A stretch of 64,000 bases of DNA from NCBI GenBank assembly GCA_000320605.2, contig KB445791.1:1630302-1694301 (forward strand), written 5' to 3'. Below the pieces are notes generated by a model. The model had not been told where the DNA came from. It made no database searches and worked only from the letters and a program-made list of their open reading frames with translations. This document shows positions 45,320 through 55,888 of the stretch, one piece after another; positions within the stretch are counted from its first letter, which is position 1, and each line of letters starts with the position of its first letter. The position numbers were made by a program, and so were the translations under genes. Source of the stretch: Gelatoporia subvermispora B (lineage: Eukaryota > Basidiomycota > Agaricomycetes > Polyporales > Gelatoporiaceae).

Positions 45320-46459
45320 ATGTCTCTCCGGCTGGCTCTGCGGTCTGGTCGGTTGCTGAAGCATGCGCCTCTGCGCTCTGGAATAACTCGAGGAGCACAG
45401 GTTGTTCGTACCATCCACTCGTCGCAGTCGACGAAAGGTACGCAGCCCTTCCGCAGGCGCATGCGGTGTGCTCATTCTCCCTGCCAGCGTCGGCATCGCC
45501 CTTCACCGAGCCCACCTCCCCTAACCCTTCCGTCACTAAGTACGCTGCAACTTCCGAGGCGCTGCACAACTATGGGTCGTACCTCATTCAGTGCATGCCC
45601 AAGTACATCCAGCAGTTCTCGGTCCTCAAGGACGAATTGACGCTTTACATCTGCCCGACTGGCGTCGTCCCCGTCCTCACCTTCCTCCGAGACCACTCGC
45701 AGTGCCAGTTCAAGGCCTGCATGGACATCAGCGGGGTGGACTTCCCTGAGCGCGACAAGCGATTCGAAGTCGTGTACCACCTCCTCAGTGTCAAGCACGC
45801 CGGCCGTATTCGGGTGAAGACATACGCCGGCGAGGCGGACCCAGTACCAAGCGCAGTCCCCGTTTTCAGGGGCGCTGACTGGTCAGTCTAACTCACCAGG
45901 AGCACAGCACCATCAATTGACTGTCGGTATATAGGTACGAGCGGGAGGTTTGGGATCTGTACGGCGTGTTCTTCGAGAATCACCCAGATCTGTACGTCCA
46001 TTGTCAACGGTCTAATTTTACGCAGCTGACGACGACGCGCAGCCGACGTATCCTCACTGATTACGGTGTGTTGCAAACGGAGAACTTTTCTGAGAGATTC
46101 TCATATCATTCTCAGGTTTCGAGGGACACCCACTCCGAAAAGACTTCCCTCTCACTGTAAGCATGAACTCTCACTTTACACTGTCTTACTCATGAGTCTT
46201 CAGGGCTACACTGAAGTGCGCTACGATGAGGAGAGGAAGCGTGTGGTTTACGAGCCACTTCAGCTCACCCAAGCCTTCCGGTACGTTCTTGTCTCCGTTG
46301 TCCAATAGTAATCACGGTATAACACATTCAATCAGCAACTTCGAGGCTTTATCACCCTGGGAACAGGTTGGCGATGGTGTCAAGCCCACTCGTCCTGAAG
46401 AGCTCAAGCACGTTCCGCCGCCGCCGCCGCCGCCGCCCCAGGAGCAGAAGAAGTCATAG
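45320..46459 (+). CDS. NDUFS3: NADH:ubiquinone oxidoreductase 30 kDa subunit (NDUFS3/NuoC)
   Basis: A peripheral-arm subunit of mitochondrial complex I. The presequence MSLRLALRSGRLLKHAPLRS starts at 45320 and contains VRTIHSS, a plausible cleavage region. Next come ALHNYGSYLIQCMPKYIQQF, LYICPTGVVPVLTFLRDHSQ and CMDISGVDFPERDKRFEVVY. HLLSVKHAGRIRVKTYAGEA and [20 protein letters not shown] follow. The family signature [20 protein letters not shown] is assembled across introns near 46043-46160, then TGYTEVRYDEERKRVVYEPL and ALSPWEQVGDG. A run of eight prolines coded by a CCG microsatellite precedes the C-terminal QEQKKS. All expected residues are present; five or six short introns. Confidence 0.94.
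46415..46435 (+). repeat. (CCG)7 microsatellite coding poly-proline
   Basis: Seven perfect CCG units inside the last exon of the complex I 30 kDa subunit, near its C-terminus. Length variation would add or remove prolines without shifting the frame. Confidence 0.9.
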
Positions 46460-46574
46460 ATTATTTGGGGACTGTGCATGTTATTGTTGTCCAGAGAATA
46501 CATTTCCTGTTCCGCTTCAAGTTGCGACATATAGATATACACTCAAGTTACACGGTATATGCTCCGACTACCAG

Positions 46575-48044
46575 TCATGCTTGGGCTAGCGCTGCTTTCT
46601 CGTCGAGAGCTTCCTGCACCTCTGGAGCTTTGCCCTTATCCTTCTTATCCCAGCCCATCCTCGACACAATATACTCTTGGCCAATTACTTCGACGCCGAC
46701 CCTCAGGGCCTCGACGACCAGGTCTTCGACCCAATCATATTCGTCCCATAGTTCCAACCATTTGACTGGGACGGCTTGAGTGATTGTCGAATGGACCAAC
46801 TGATGTGCAGGGTCAGAGAGATACAGAACAAATTGTAAGGATGATTGAGAGGCTGCTGTATCCGAACTCGAGGCCTCGTCTTCTGCCGTCGTCTGAGGAA
46901 GAGGATATGAAGTCATGTATGGCTGGATGCGCAGGTAGACGTAGGAGAAGGTGGTAGGGTTCTGTGCCGTTGACACGTGGGCAGTCGCAGGCATTGCATT
47001 CTGCTTGATAAGTTCATCCAAATTGGCCTGCATCACAAGTAGATCAGTATCAAATATCGACCACAGTGATGTTGTCGTACCTGGGCCAGCTTGATAGCCG
47101 CCTCCAGACCCTCGACAGCGTTCAGCTCCCTCTTCTTGTCTGACGAATCCCTTGGACGTGACTCATCACCTCTGTTGACAACAAGATCGCCACCTTCTAC
47201 TTGCTCCATAATCTAGCATTACCATGTCAGCTGTGGTGATTCCATACGGTTGATGTATTGACGTACGCGAGACAGTGCACGGTACACAAGGGACTCGACG
47301 CCCTCATAGCCTTGCATATCATGGCTGAGCCATACTTTGATGACTTCATGCTCAGATATTGGAGGTGCAACGACGTTCAGGATGTCTGTCAGAGTGGAGA
47401 GGCCTACTCTCTTGAAGTCGTTGCCTGACCGACGCGATTGTTAGCATCCGAGGAAAGGTGTGGGTGGGTCACAAACCTAGCTTGTCCAACTGTGCAGCTT
47501 TGGCGTACTCAAGAACCCCCTCTCCCCACTTACGAGCCTGTTCGTTCTTCGGGAGGTTCTTGACTTGCTCATCGACAACGGACTTGGCTTGCTGGATCGC
47601 AGCCGACGCGCTAGACCATACACTTCCCCAGCCCCAGCTACCCCCAGCGCCCTGAATCTCTTGATGCTGAGCCTGAGCCTCTACCTTAGAGGACGTAGAC
47701 CGCCGGGATGCCGCAGAGTCGGGCCTAGGAATAGGCGGTGTAACAGAGGCTGATGAAGGTAATAGAGGAGCGGGCGCGCCAAGCTTTACTCTCTCGGTGC
47801 TCTTGCGCAATGTTGGTGTGCCTGCGCGAGACAGAGGGCGCTCAATGTGCGAGATGGTAGTACGCGGGGGTTCTGAGCTCTTCTGCGTGATCTCATCTAT
47901 GAAGGCATAGACCTCAGCCTCTCCATCTGCGGGCTGTGCATTGGAAGTAGCGGTGGCATCTGCCGCGCCAACAGGAGTGAGGGAGTCAAGGTCATCGAGG
48001 AACTGGAGGGCCTCTTGTTGCTTGGACTTGGGTTTGGCAGACAT
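46575..48044 (-). CDS. MTC1-like protein (maintenance of telomere capping 1 family)
   Basis: The start MSAKPKSKQQEALQFLDDLD at 48044 carries the N-terminal FLDDLD motif typical of Mtc1-type proteins. A Ser/Pro-rich linker is followed by WGWGSVWSSASAAIQQAKSV and KWGEGVLEYAKAAQLDKLG. The folded part reads LTDILNVVAPPISEHEVIKV, HDMQGYEGVESLVYRALSRI, GGDLVVNRGDESRPRDS, RELNAVEGLEAAIKLAQANL, FSYVYLRIQPYM and LQFVLYLSDPAHQLVHSTIT. It ends VEVIGQEYIVSRMGWDKKDK with an Ala-rich tail at 46575. In yeast, Mtc1 is linked genetically to telomere capping and physically to COPI vesicles; the molecular role is unclear. Four introns are inferred. Confidence in the family is good but from motif recognition only. 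Confidence 0.75.
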
Positions 48045-48316
48045 ACTATGAACGAGAGATTGGACGATCAATGTGTTCCAAGGAGACAGAGGAGAGAGCG
48101 ACTGCGACCGTTGCGTTGAGCGCTCTCCGCTCTTAGCGTTAGCGCTCGAACGCGTACCGGAGCGCCCGAGACGCGCCCTCCCACAGGCCCTCCCGCGGCG
48201 CGTCTCCGCGACTGGCTCAGCTTGTGACTTCACAAAGAATCTCACCTACATATCAATTGCATTCTACACCACGGGCCATACACGAACTATCTGTCAAAGG
48301 AATACTTAGGGAGTGA

Positions 48317-51300
48317 ATGCCAAAGAAGAAGACCGTCAAGGATGAGTCGGATTCAGACGGCTCTGATGAAGGCGATGGCGGCCAATTTGTAGTCGGTATG
48401 CCTTGAACAGTGTACAAGTCGATAGCACGCTTCATTAAGTATGCAGAGGTCATCACGATGGCAAGGGTGACGAAGAAGAAAAAATGGGTGCGTGCTAGCA
48501 ATGAGTAAGGGGCATGGTCTAGGTCTCACAGGTGCACCTCCTTCGATCAGGAATACCGTGTTAAGGTCCGTCTAGTTATTCACAATCCAGTCTTCATCCT
48601 AATCCCGTTTCTACGCGTGAAGTGGGCAGGTTACGATTCGGAAAGTGATACGTGAGTAGACCTCACACTATCGAGCCTTTGTACTCTGACCGCCGTTCAG
48701 CTGGGAACCAGAGGAAAATGTGGCAAGCTGTGACCGCCTGCTGAAAGGTTTTTGGAGCAATATCGGACTGGACAACGACGATTATCCACCAGGTCACACC
48801 GTGCGTGCCACCCCATCGTGGATCAGTGAGTCAGCCGCTGCCAGCCAAACTTGTTCAGCACGAACTCAACAATTCATTCAGAAAAGGAGAAGGAACGGTT
48901 TCGGAAAGAGTTTGGGGTCGTTAAGAAAGATAGCAGTGACACTGAGAGCGGCGGAGAGAAACAACCGGCGTCATCTCACAAGTCCAAAGACGCAGAGTCT
49001 AACCGCAAGCGTGTAAGTTATTCAGAATGTACACGAGACTGAATATCCTCACAAGCCTCGATAAAAGAAAACCAAAAAGAAGCAAAAGAAAGAGGAAACC
49101 ATGGACAAGCCATCAACCAGCTCCGGGAAACGAAAGGTTATAGTACTTTCTTCGGTAAGCGATTGAGCCATCCCAACGGCGACGAACCATGACATAACAC
49201 CCAAATTCCATAGGATGATGGGGAGTCATCCGATGAACGTCCTCTGCTCAAGAAAGTCAAGAAGCGCCATAAATCGCCCTCGGAGGTAAATTAAACGTTA
49301 CTTTCAGCGGTGGCGGTGGCTTATAACCTCTACACCAGACAACCACCGATTCCAGTATCAAGAAGCCTTCTATGCAGAAACCGAGGCTGACACTCAGAAT
49401 TAGTGCTGGACAAGATAAGTCACAAATCTCTCAGAAGGTTGGTGTTTTGTCCGAACAGACCACGTGGTACTCATATCTTCATTCAGGGCAAAGAGAAAGA
49501 GACAGTTACGCCAATGCGTGCGGCTGGGAGCCCAGCGAACGAGCGGGCTGGCTCCTTGTTCTCCGATTCAGAGACATCTTCTCAGGACATGGCGCTCAGA
49601 GAGCAAGTCTCGGCTAAACATGCGCAATCCTTGAAAGAGAAGCCTGTGGAAAAGAGTAAAGCACTTTCCAAACCGTCACCGATCTTGGATAAAGACAAAC
49701 CCACTGCAAAAAAGATCACGGAGCGGCGCGGTGTGAAGCCAATGCCCCTGCCTATCTCGAGTGTCAGCACCGGAATCACAACCAAGGCTCGTGTTGCCCA
49801 GGGATTGCATACACCAACAACCCCTGGTCTTTCTCCGGCTTTGCCGAACGTCTCAGCTTTGAAAGGCCTCAGCTTCAAAAAGAAGACGACAGCCGAAGGC
49901 CCTTCCGCCCAGAAGGTGCCTTCGGCCTCGTCAGCCACTGCTCCTCCGCCCCTCGCCAGTCTCCCACCCTCAGTGTCACGGCGTGGTAGAGAGTCAATCT
50001 CAGTAGTTGAAGATGTTCCTTTTGTGCAATCCCCCATTTCAGCGCAAGACGCAGATCGCGGATCACCTTTCACCACTCGGAGCCCGGTAATTCAGAGTCC
50101 AGCGGAATCGTCTACTGATCCTCGGCGGCGGCCTGCTCCTCCTCCTCTGCCAAGGTATATTACAACTTAGCCATAGAGTGCGACTACATATTCATGCACC
50201 ACAGGTCGCGGCCTCCGCCGCCACCTTTGCCACGTAACGTAGCTCCCGAACCCACACCGCCTACACCATCCACACCGGCGGACGATGCCATGGCAGCGGC
50301 TAACGAGTTCCTAAACACCATTATGCCTTCCGAGTGCGTACAAGTTCACGCAATCCGAGATGTATCCCTGACTTAGGTTTACTCTTGATAGATTGGCGGC
50401 TCCCATGAAGTATGATATTTGCCCATAGTCCGCCATCATTACGCGGTACTCACGAGATTCTGCAGTGAGGAGGCTGAAGAGAGACCCCTGGCAGTGCCAT
50501 TACCTCGTTTGTATAGACAGACATCTACCTCTACAGCTACTTCGGACGTGTAAGTGATTCTCTAAGATGATTACTCGAGAATAGGCTCATGCGCTAGTGG
50601 CTCTAGCAAGTTCCAGTGGACCGGCGATCTCTTCATCGATGTCAACCAGGACAAAGCCGAGAGGCTGTGCAACGTCAAGTTATCCTGTATCACCAATCCT
50701 CGCCCGGGTGGTCTTAGATTCAATGTGTGCTTCAGAGCAGCGGATTCGCTCCGACTGCAGAAGTTGCATCCTGTTGCTGATTTGTATCTCCTTCTGCGAG
50801 CGTGCACCACTGTTCAGCAGCTTGCTAAAATCGAAATCCAGTCGGATGACGACAAAGAAGGGTTCTCTGCAGTGTTGGCATATATGCAGCGAAGTGACCT
50901 GGTATGCTCATTTCCTTTGTCGCCTCTTACAGTGTAACTGAGGAATACCGTAGTTTACTTACAGCAGGGCCATAATGGATGACGCCCCAACAGGCGTAAT
51001 CTTTATCTTTCCGGATACTTCCCTTGAAATTTGTGGTCTCTTTCAGGTACCTCAGGAGTTCCGCCTCAAAGGAACATTGTTATGCGCTCTTGTGCCCTTC
51101 AAACTGACACCTAGCGAATGTCTACCGCTCGACTATCAGGAGAAGAACCTCCCTATAGGCCCGACGTTAGATCTACCGGAGAAATTGACGCCGGCTATCC
51201 TCCATACCTTCAATATTCTTCGCTTGCCTAGGACACTGCATGACTTCCTAACGAAAAAGCCACGGAAATATTACATATGCCACAGCTCTGATGGCCAAAG

Positions 51301-52321
51301 AACTCCCGGATATGAAACTTCTCTGCTTATCGATGTCTTGAAGAAATACAATGCGGTGTTAGCGACTCATAAGGATTACTTGAATGTGGTATTCGTTCAT
51401 GCAGGATCCTTCGACGCATTGCGGAAGTTAGAAAGCTTGGCCGAAAGACGTCGCAGGGAGCTTGAAGTACGCTTCTACGTATACGGGACGCACGAGAGTG
51501 TTTCCCCCTCTCGGTGGGGTATCCGCGAGATCTATCCTATAGGCATGTCCCTCCGATGTTCAAAGAGATCTGACTTTAGGATTCTCAATGCTCATGATGG
51601 AGTACAGGTGGCGTTGTTACCTTTACTCCGACAGCACTTATCAAGGACCCCATCGGCATTACCAATCTCGTCCGTAAAGTGGACGAACACCCGCTGTGGA
51701 CTTGTTTCATCCTGCCGTCAGTGCTGGCCATGGCAGCTAAGCTGGTCAGTCAGAACGCATCCCCCTTGATACAGCTTGACCGGTGAGTACAAATTGCTGC
51801 TGCAAATCACGTCGGGGTGACTGAAGGACACGAAAAACAGCGGAGAGTTCCTTTTCGAGGAGCTGCTAAAGCTCATCGAAGAAGGATCACTCGCCATGAC
51901 ACGAGCACCGCCACTCAAAGGTCAGGCAAAAGTCAAGGCCGATGCAGCTCGCGAGTGGATCGCTCAGCAAATGAGCATTCTCGGGAAGAACTCGCGCGAG
52001 CTGCTTGAGGAATGCATCAAGTCGGCTGCAGACCAGTACAAGCACATCACGGAAGCCGACATTGGTGGAACCATCGATCAGGAAGTCCTACGGCAGATGA
52101 AAAGTATGCAGATGCAGCCCGCGATTATGGATGATTATAGAAGATTCGTGGTCATTACGTCCGCGGGGAGCGATAAATACAGAGATGGAGTAAGTGCTTC
52201 CAAGCTTATGGTCACTTCACTTCTAACAGTAATGTAGATCGAATTTCTTCCACTGTCACATTTCAGTTTCAAGGACGAGTTCTTCCCGAAGGAAGCCACG
52301 GAGGACCGAAGGCCGAGGTAG
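48317..52321 (+). CDS. Chromodomain protein, Chp1-like with SPOC/PIN-like C-terminus
   Basis: The start MPKKKTVKDESDSDGSDEGD at 48317 leads into a chromodomain split over four exons: QFVVEVITMARVTKKKKW, EYRVKWAGYDSESDTWEPEE, then CDRLLKGFW. The cage-type aromatics (F, W, W) and the WEPEEN ending are intact, so methyl-lysine binding is expected. A long basic/Ser linker (KKTKKKQKKEE) with Pro-rich tracts follows to about 50500. The C-terminal region has two folded-looking parts. The first (KFQWTGDLFIDVNQDKAERL near 50610, LHPVADLYLLLRAC) resembles a SPOC domain. The second (RKYYICHSSDG, LLIDVLKKYNAVLATHKDYL, NVVFVHAGSFDALRKLESLA) resembles a PIN-like fold. This order matches fission-yeast Chp1, the RITS subunit that ties small RNAs to H3K9me heterochromatin. 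Another chromodomain family is possible. It ends at 52321. Confidence 0.65.
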
Positions 52322-52622
52322 TGGCCGAGATTTCGACCGACTCCGTGATCCCCAGAGTTCGATATGCTGTTGTACAGAATGCTATGCTTTGCGTCGGGTG
52401 TTGTGCTTCAGATACCAGATGTTAAATGTACCGATACTTGTACGAATAGAGTTGCTTTGGTCCGGATGCACGAGATACCCCGGCGCTTTGGAGAGACCGC
52501 GGGGATGTGGGGAGCTGGCGGAGGCACATGTGATTGATGCGGGTAACTCCGTCGAGCGCGTCCATATAGCGAGTCCGGTGCCGGTGCCAGAGCCTCGTAG
52601 ACCTCTGTCCCTGCTCTTTCAA
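52322..52622. other. Intergenic, 300 bp
   Basis: Between the chromodomain gene and PXMP4 on the same strand. It contains the PXMP4 promoter; no TATA box or other feature recognised. Confidence 0.45.
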
Positions 52623-53359
52623 ATGTCTGCCATCTCCCAAGTTCTAGCAGATCCAGCGTACCATGATTACCTGGCCGTCCTCAAAGGAGCGCGGAATGGC
52701 CTCGTTTATGGAGTCAAGGTCCGATTTCCTCATGCGCTGATCATGGCAATCCTGTTCGGACGTGGGGAGTACGTGAATCAACTCGTCCAATTGTTATGGG
52801 ATCACTCATTTTTCGCTAGCTGGAAGACTCGCTTGCGGACAATATTCCGGGCAACTAAGCAGCACGCGTTGAACCTCGCCAAATTCGTCTCGCTGTACAA
52901 GGCGCTGTTACTTGTTCAGAAGAAGATCAATGGCGGCAAAGAGCGCAATGCAGACACATTCATTGCTGGCCTTCTCGGAGGCTACCTCGTGTTTGGCGAC
53001 CGTAACGCTGTGAACGAGCAGGTGAGGACTAGAGTCTATCATGAACTGAGTAGTCGTTTGAGCAGTACGCTCCATTGCAGATTGTGTTGTACGTTTGCTC
53101 CCGCGTTGTGGCATCCCTCATCCCTCGTGCGGGGTCACCGTACGCAATGACATCCACCGCGGGTGCGCCTGTGCGTCCGGCACCACCAGATCCGAGATAC
53201 TTCTCCGTCTTCGCGGCTGTGTGCTGGGGCGCCGTCATGTGGCTGTTTAACGAACGCGGCGAGACTATCCAGCCAGGGATGTTCAACTCCATGACCTACT
53301 TATACCGCGACTCGGAACACTGGAATAATCTACGGACGCTACTGTGGCATAACAAGTAG
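52623..53359 (+). CDS. PXMP4: Peroxisomal membrane protein 4 (PMP24, Tim17-like family)
   Basis: The start MSAISQVLADPAYHDYLAVL at 52623 gives the full family layout. Next is KGARNGLVYGVKVRFPHALI, the hallmark of PMP24, then MAILFGRGE. After KTRLRTIFRATKQHALNLAK comes FVSLYKALLLVQKKINGGKE. The glycine-zipper part reads FIAGLLGGYLVFGDRNAVNE. One intron near 53021-53080 leads to QIVLYVCSRVVASLIPRA, then YFSVFAAVCWGAVMWLFNER and MFNSMTYLYRDSEHWNNLRT. It ends HNK at 53359. Two to four membrane-spanning segments are expected. The protein sits in the peroxisome membrane; its role is poorly defined. It overlaps the 3' region of the convergent BTB gene closely, with 70 bp between stop codons. Confidence 0.92.
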
Positions 53360-53429
53360 AGTCCAACTTTGCCAAGGACCGGCGCCTCCATTTCATCATG
53401 CAAGTATAATACATATCCCTGTAGAATAT

Positions 53430-54510
53430 TCACATGCGACTCTCATCACGGCCAGTTAGAGTGCTTGGTAGCCGGTCTATCCTTCTCGGGATCTTGCCAC
53501 ACTTGTACTGTAGATTGATGGACTTCAACGCAATAATGATCACTCATTCGGAAGCGCACGTACGTTAAGCATTTCCACCGCGGCCCTGAAAGCCTTGCTG
53601 CATGTCGGGCAGCCCGAGACATATGTAGAAAGCTTCGCCATTTCGGCAGCGACATTGGTGCCTGCCAGGGGCACATTCAGCAAGCCCGAGCTGTCACAAC
53701 GTCACCGAAGATTGTACCTGCATGGATCTCGGCGATCACTGATTTCTTCTGCTGCTCCCACAGCAGCAGTGTTTCGCGGGAATGCTTCGCACATTCGCCG
53801 TAGCCATGCGGGAAAATAGGCTCCTCCTGGAGCACTTCCCGCAATCGGCCGATTCTGAAGGCGTGCAGCCGCACGAGTTGATGATACGCCTTTACCGTAG
53901 GAATAACGTTGATGTCCTCCAGGCTGTACGTGGCCAAGGGTGGCTGCAACAGACACGAGCTGGCCTCTGCGGCCAAATCAGAAAGTCCGAATTGCACGGC
54001 GAGGCCGTAAACCCGCAGAGGTTGTTCTGACGTGTACGCAGCTAAGCTGGCGCAGAGTCCCTGCACGATCTCCTCGCTTAGTATGTACTTGTCCGCCAAT
54101 GCGAACAGAGTTGGGAGCAATGGGAATGGGATCGTTGGTTCCTCAGCGAAAGGGACGGCATCAGGCGGGGCACGATGCGGCTCGCTCGGAGAAGGTTTCG
54201 CAGCGGGACGCGCGGCGTGTAGAATCCGTAGCAAGAGTCCCAGCGTCCCAGCAGGCTCGTCCAAGCTTAGAGTTTCGTTATCTTCGTCTGGACAGTCTCC
54301 CGCGGAGGCCTGGACATGACATTCAACCATGTTTGCTGTCGGGATCTTGCGTTACCGGATTAAGATCATGATGCGAGCGCGGCAGGACTCACCAAAGACT
54401 TCGCTATGTTTTCGCAGACATTCTATGCTGGCCCTGAAGACGATTCCGTCAGGGATCGAGCGCACAGTGAGATCATCATCTTCTCCGAAGGAGCGTGCAG
54501 TACTGGTCAT
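53430..54510 (-). CDS. BTB/POZ-type domain protein
   Basis: Start MTSTARSFGEDDDLTVRSIP at 54510, followed by DGIVFRASIECLRKHSEVF, the usual opening of basidiomycete BTB proteins (a charged substrate strand and LRKHSEVF helix). After the first intron come MVECHVQASAGDCPDEDNET, TLGLLLRILHAARP, FPLLPTLFALADKYILSEEI and LCASLAAYTSEQPLRVYGLA. Later blocks are FGLSDLAAEASSCLLQPPLA and IPTVKAYHQLVRLHAFRIGR. Two further short exons give NVPLAGTNVAAEMAKLSTYV with SGCPTCSKAF and a basic end, stopping at 53430. Such proteins are numerous in Agaricomycetes and their partners are mostly unknown; they may be cullin-3 adaptors or transcription co-factors (family-level inference). Confidence 0.75.
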
Positions 54511-55011
54511 CTTTGCTGGCTGACCAACGGCATCTGAGTGCGCCCCTTTATGCGCGTAGACTACGTAGCCGCATTGAGAACATGACTCTTGCGCGGAACA
54601 TCGTTAACGTTCGATTTACATGCATAGCATCCTTCGTGCCTATTTCAGCGGACGTAGGCGCAGTACGCTCGGCATGTAGAGCGCGTAGCGAGGCGTGTCT
54701 GCGCAGCCCCAATCTAAGTTGACGTGTCACGACGTGTTGCCTCGCGCTGGGGCGCAGCATGCGTGTCTCCGTCGAATATCATTAGTGAACTGCCACTCGC
54801 ATAGATCCAACATGCAGAGGTGTTGATGATTGGGGATGGAAGGGAATATGTACACCAGGAGCAGATCAGGATGACGAGTGATCGCGAAAAGCTATTAGCC
54901 CCGCGATGGCGAAACCGTAAGATGCAACAAGCCCAAAGAGAAAATGTGAACGTGGTATCATGAAACGAGGTAAGTAGAACTTGGTCAGATCTATATAGTC
55001 CTGGGGAAACC
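54511..55011. other. Intergenic, 500 bp
   Basis: Between the BTB gene start and the Ras-like stop, both on the minus strand. It should hold the BTB promoter and the Ras-like 3' UTR. No other feature recognised. Confidence 0.45.
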
Positions 55012-55888
55012 CTACATGATGATACACTTTCTCTTCTTCTCTCCGCCTTCCTTTGGTGGTCGTGTCGTAGGAGTCGGTGGACTTGGCTCAGTCTGTTTTG
55101 AGTTGCGTAGTAGCCGTACGAGTGTCGTAAACAGTTTATCAACGTTTTGCGCAGTCTTGGCCGATGTCTCGAGGAATTCACATCCGAATGCCCGCGCTAG
55201 CGCGGCACCCTCATCTCTGGTGACTTCACGCTCCAATTGCTTGTCGCACTTGTTGCCGACAAGCATAAAGACAGGTTTCTGGCGCTTGACTCTTAACATG
55301 GCTTGGCGGAAGACATCGAGTCGTTCAAAGGTGGCCCGTGATGCGATGGAGTAGACAAGGATGAATCCTTGACCTTCTCTGGTGTAGAGTGGTGTACAGT
55401 GAGCGCCCAGCATAACGACTCTGTAATCGGGTACACTTACCGGACCCACTGGTCCCGTAATGTTGCATATTCCTCTGAAGAGCCCATGAGGATGACATAG
55501 TCGCATTGCACACCATGATGGGTACGCACCTTGTCCGGCCGTATCAATGACTTCGACGAAACACATTCGATTGTCAACTACCAGCTGCTTGCGATACGCA
55601 TCTTCTATTGTAGGATCATAAGTCTGCCGTAGGCGATCAGCTCCGGAGATACGATCGCACGTCACTAAACAGTGCGCACCTCTGAGGGTAAGTGACGAGG
55701 GGGTGCTCAGTCAGCATCCTGTAGGTCCACATGTACCCTGCTACTTACCGACGAAACAATTTAGTGTGAACTAGCGTCGCAAATGAGTAAGACCGTTGAG
55801 AGCAGACGTGGAAATCACTCACTTGAACCGCCAGGGCCGTTTTGCCAACACCTCCGTCGCCAAGAACTGCTACTCGCCAACTATCCAT
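55012..55888 (-). CDS. Ras-family small GTPase with CAAX box
   Basis: The start MDSWRVAVLGDGGVGKTALA at 55888 carries the P-loop GDGGVGKT. Exon 2 (55770-55749, 22 nt) encodes FTLNCFV. A 2-nt exon at 55681-55680 then completes the switch I sequence FVETYDPTIEDAYRKQ (see findings; an alternative acceptor near 55666 would instead insert about 14 residues). Next are switch II DTAGQEEYATLRDQWVREGQ, the block GFILVYSIASRATFERLDVF, the guanine motif NKCD and ETSAKTAQNVDKLFTTLVR. The protein ends with a Lys/Arg/Pro-rich tail and CIIM, a farnesylation-type CAAX box. It is a plasma-membrane signalling switch of the Ras/Rsr1 group; the exact subfamily is not settled. At least six introns. Confidence 0.9.
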
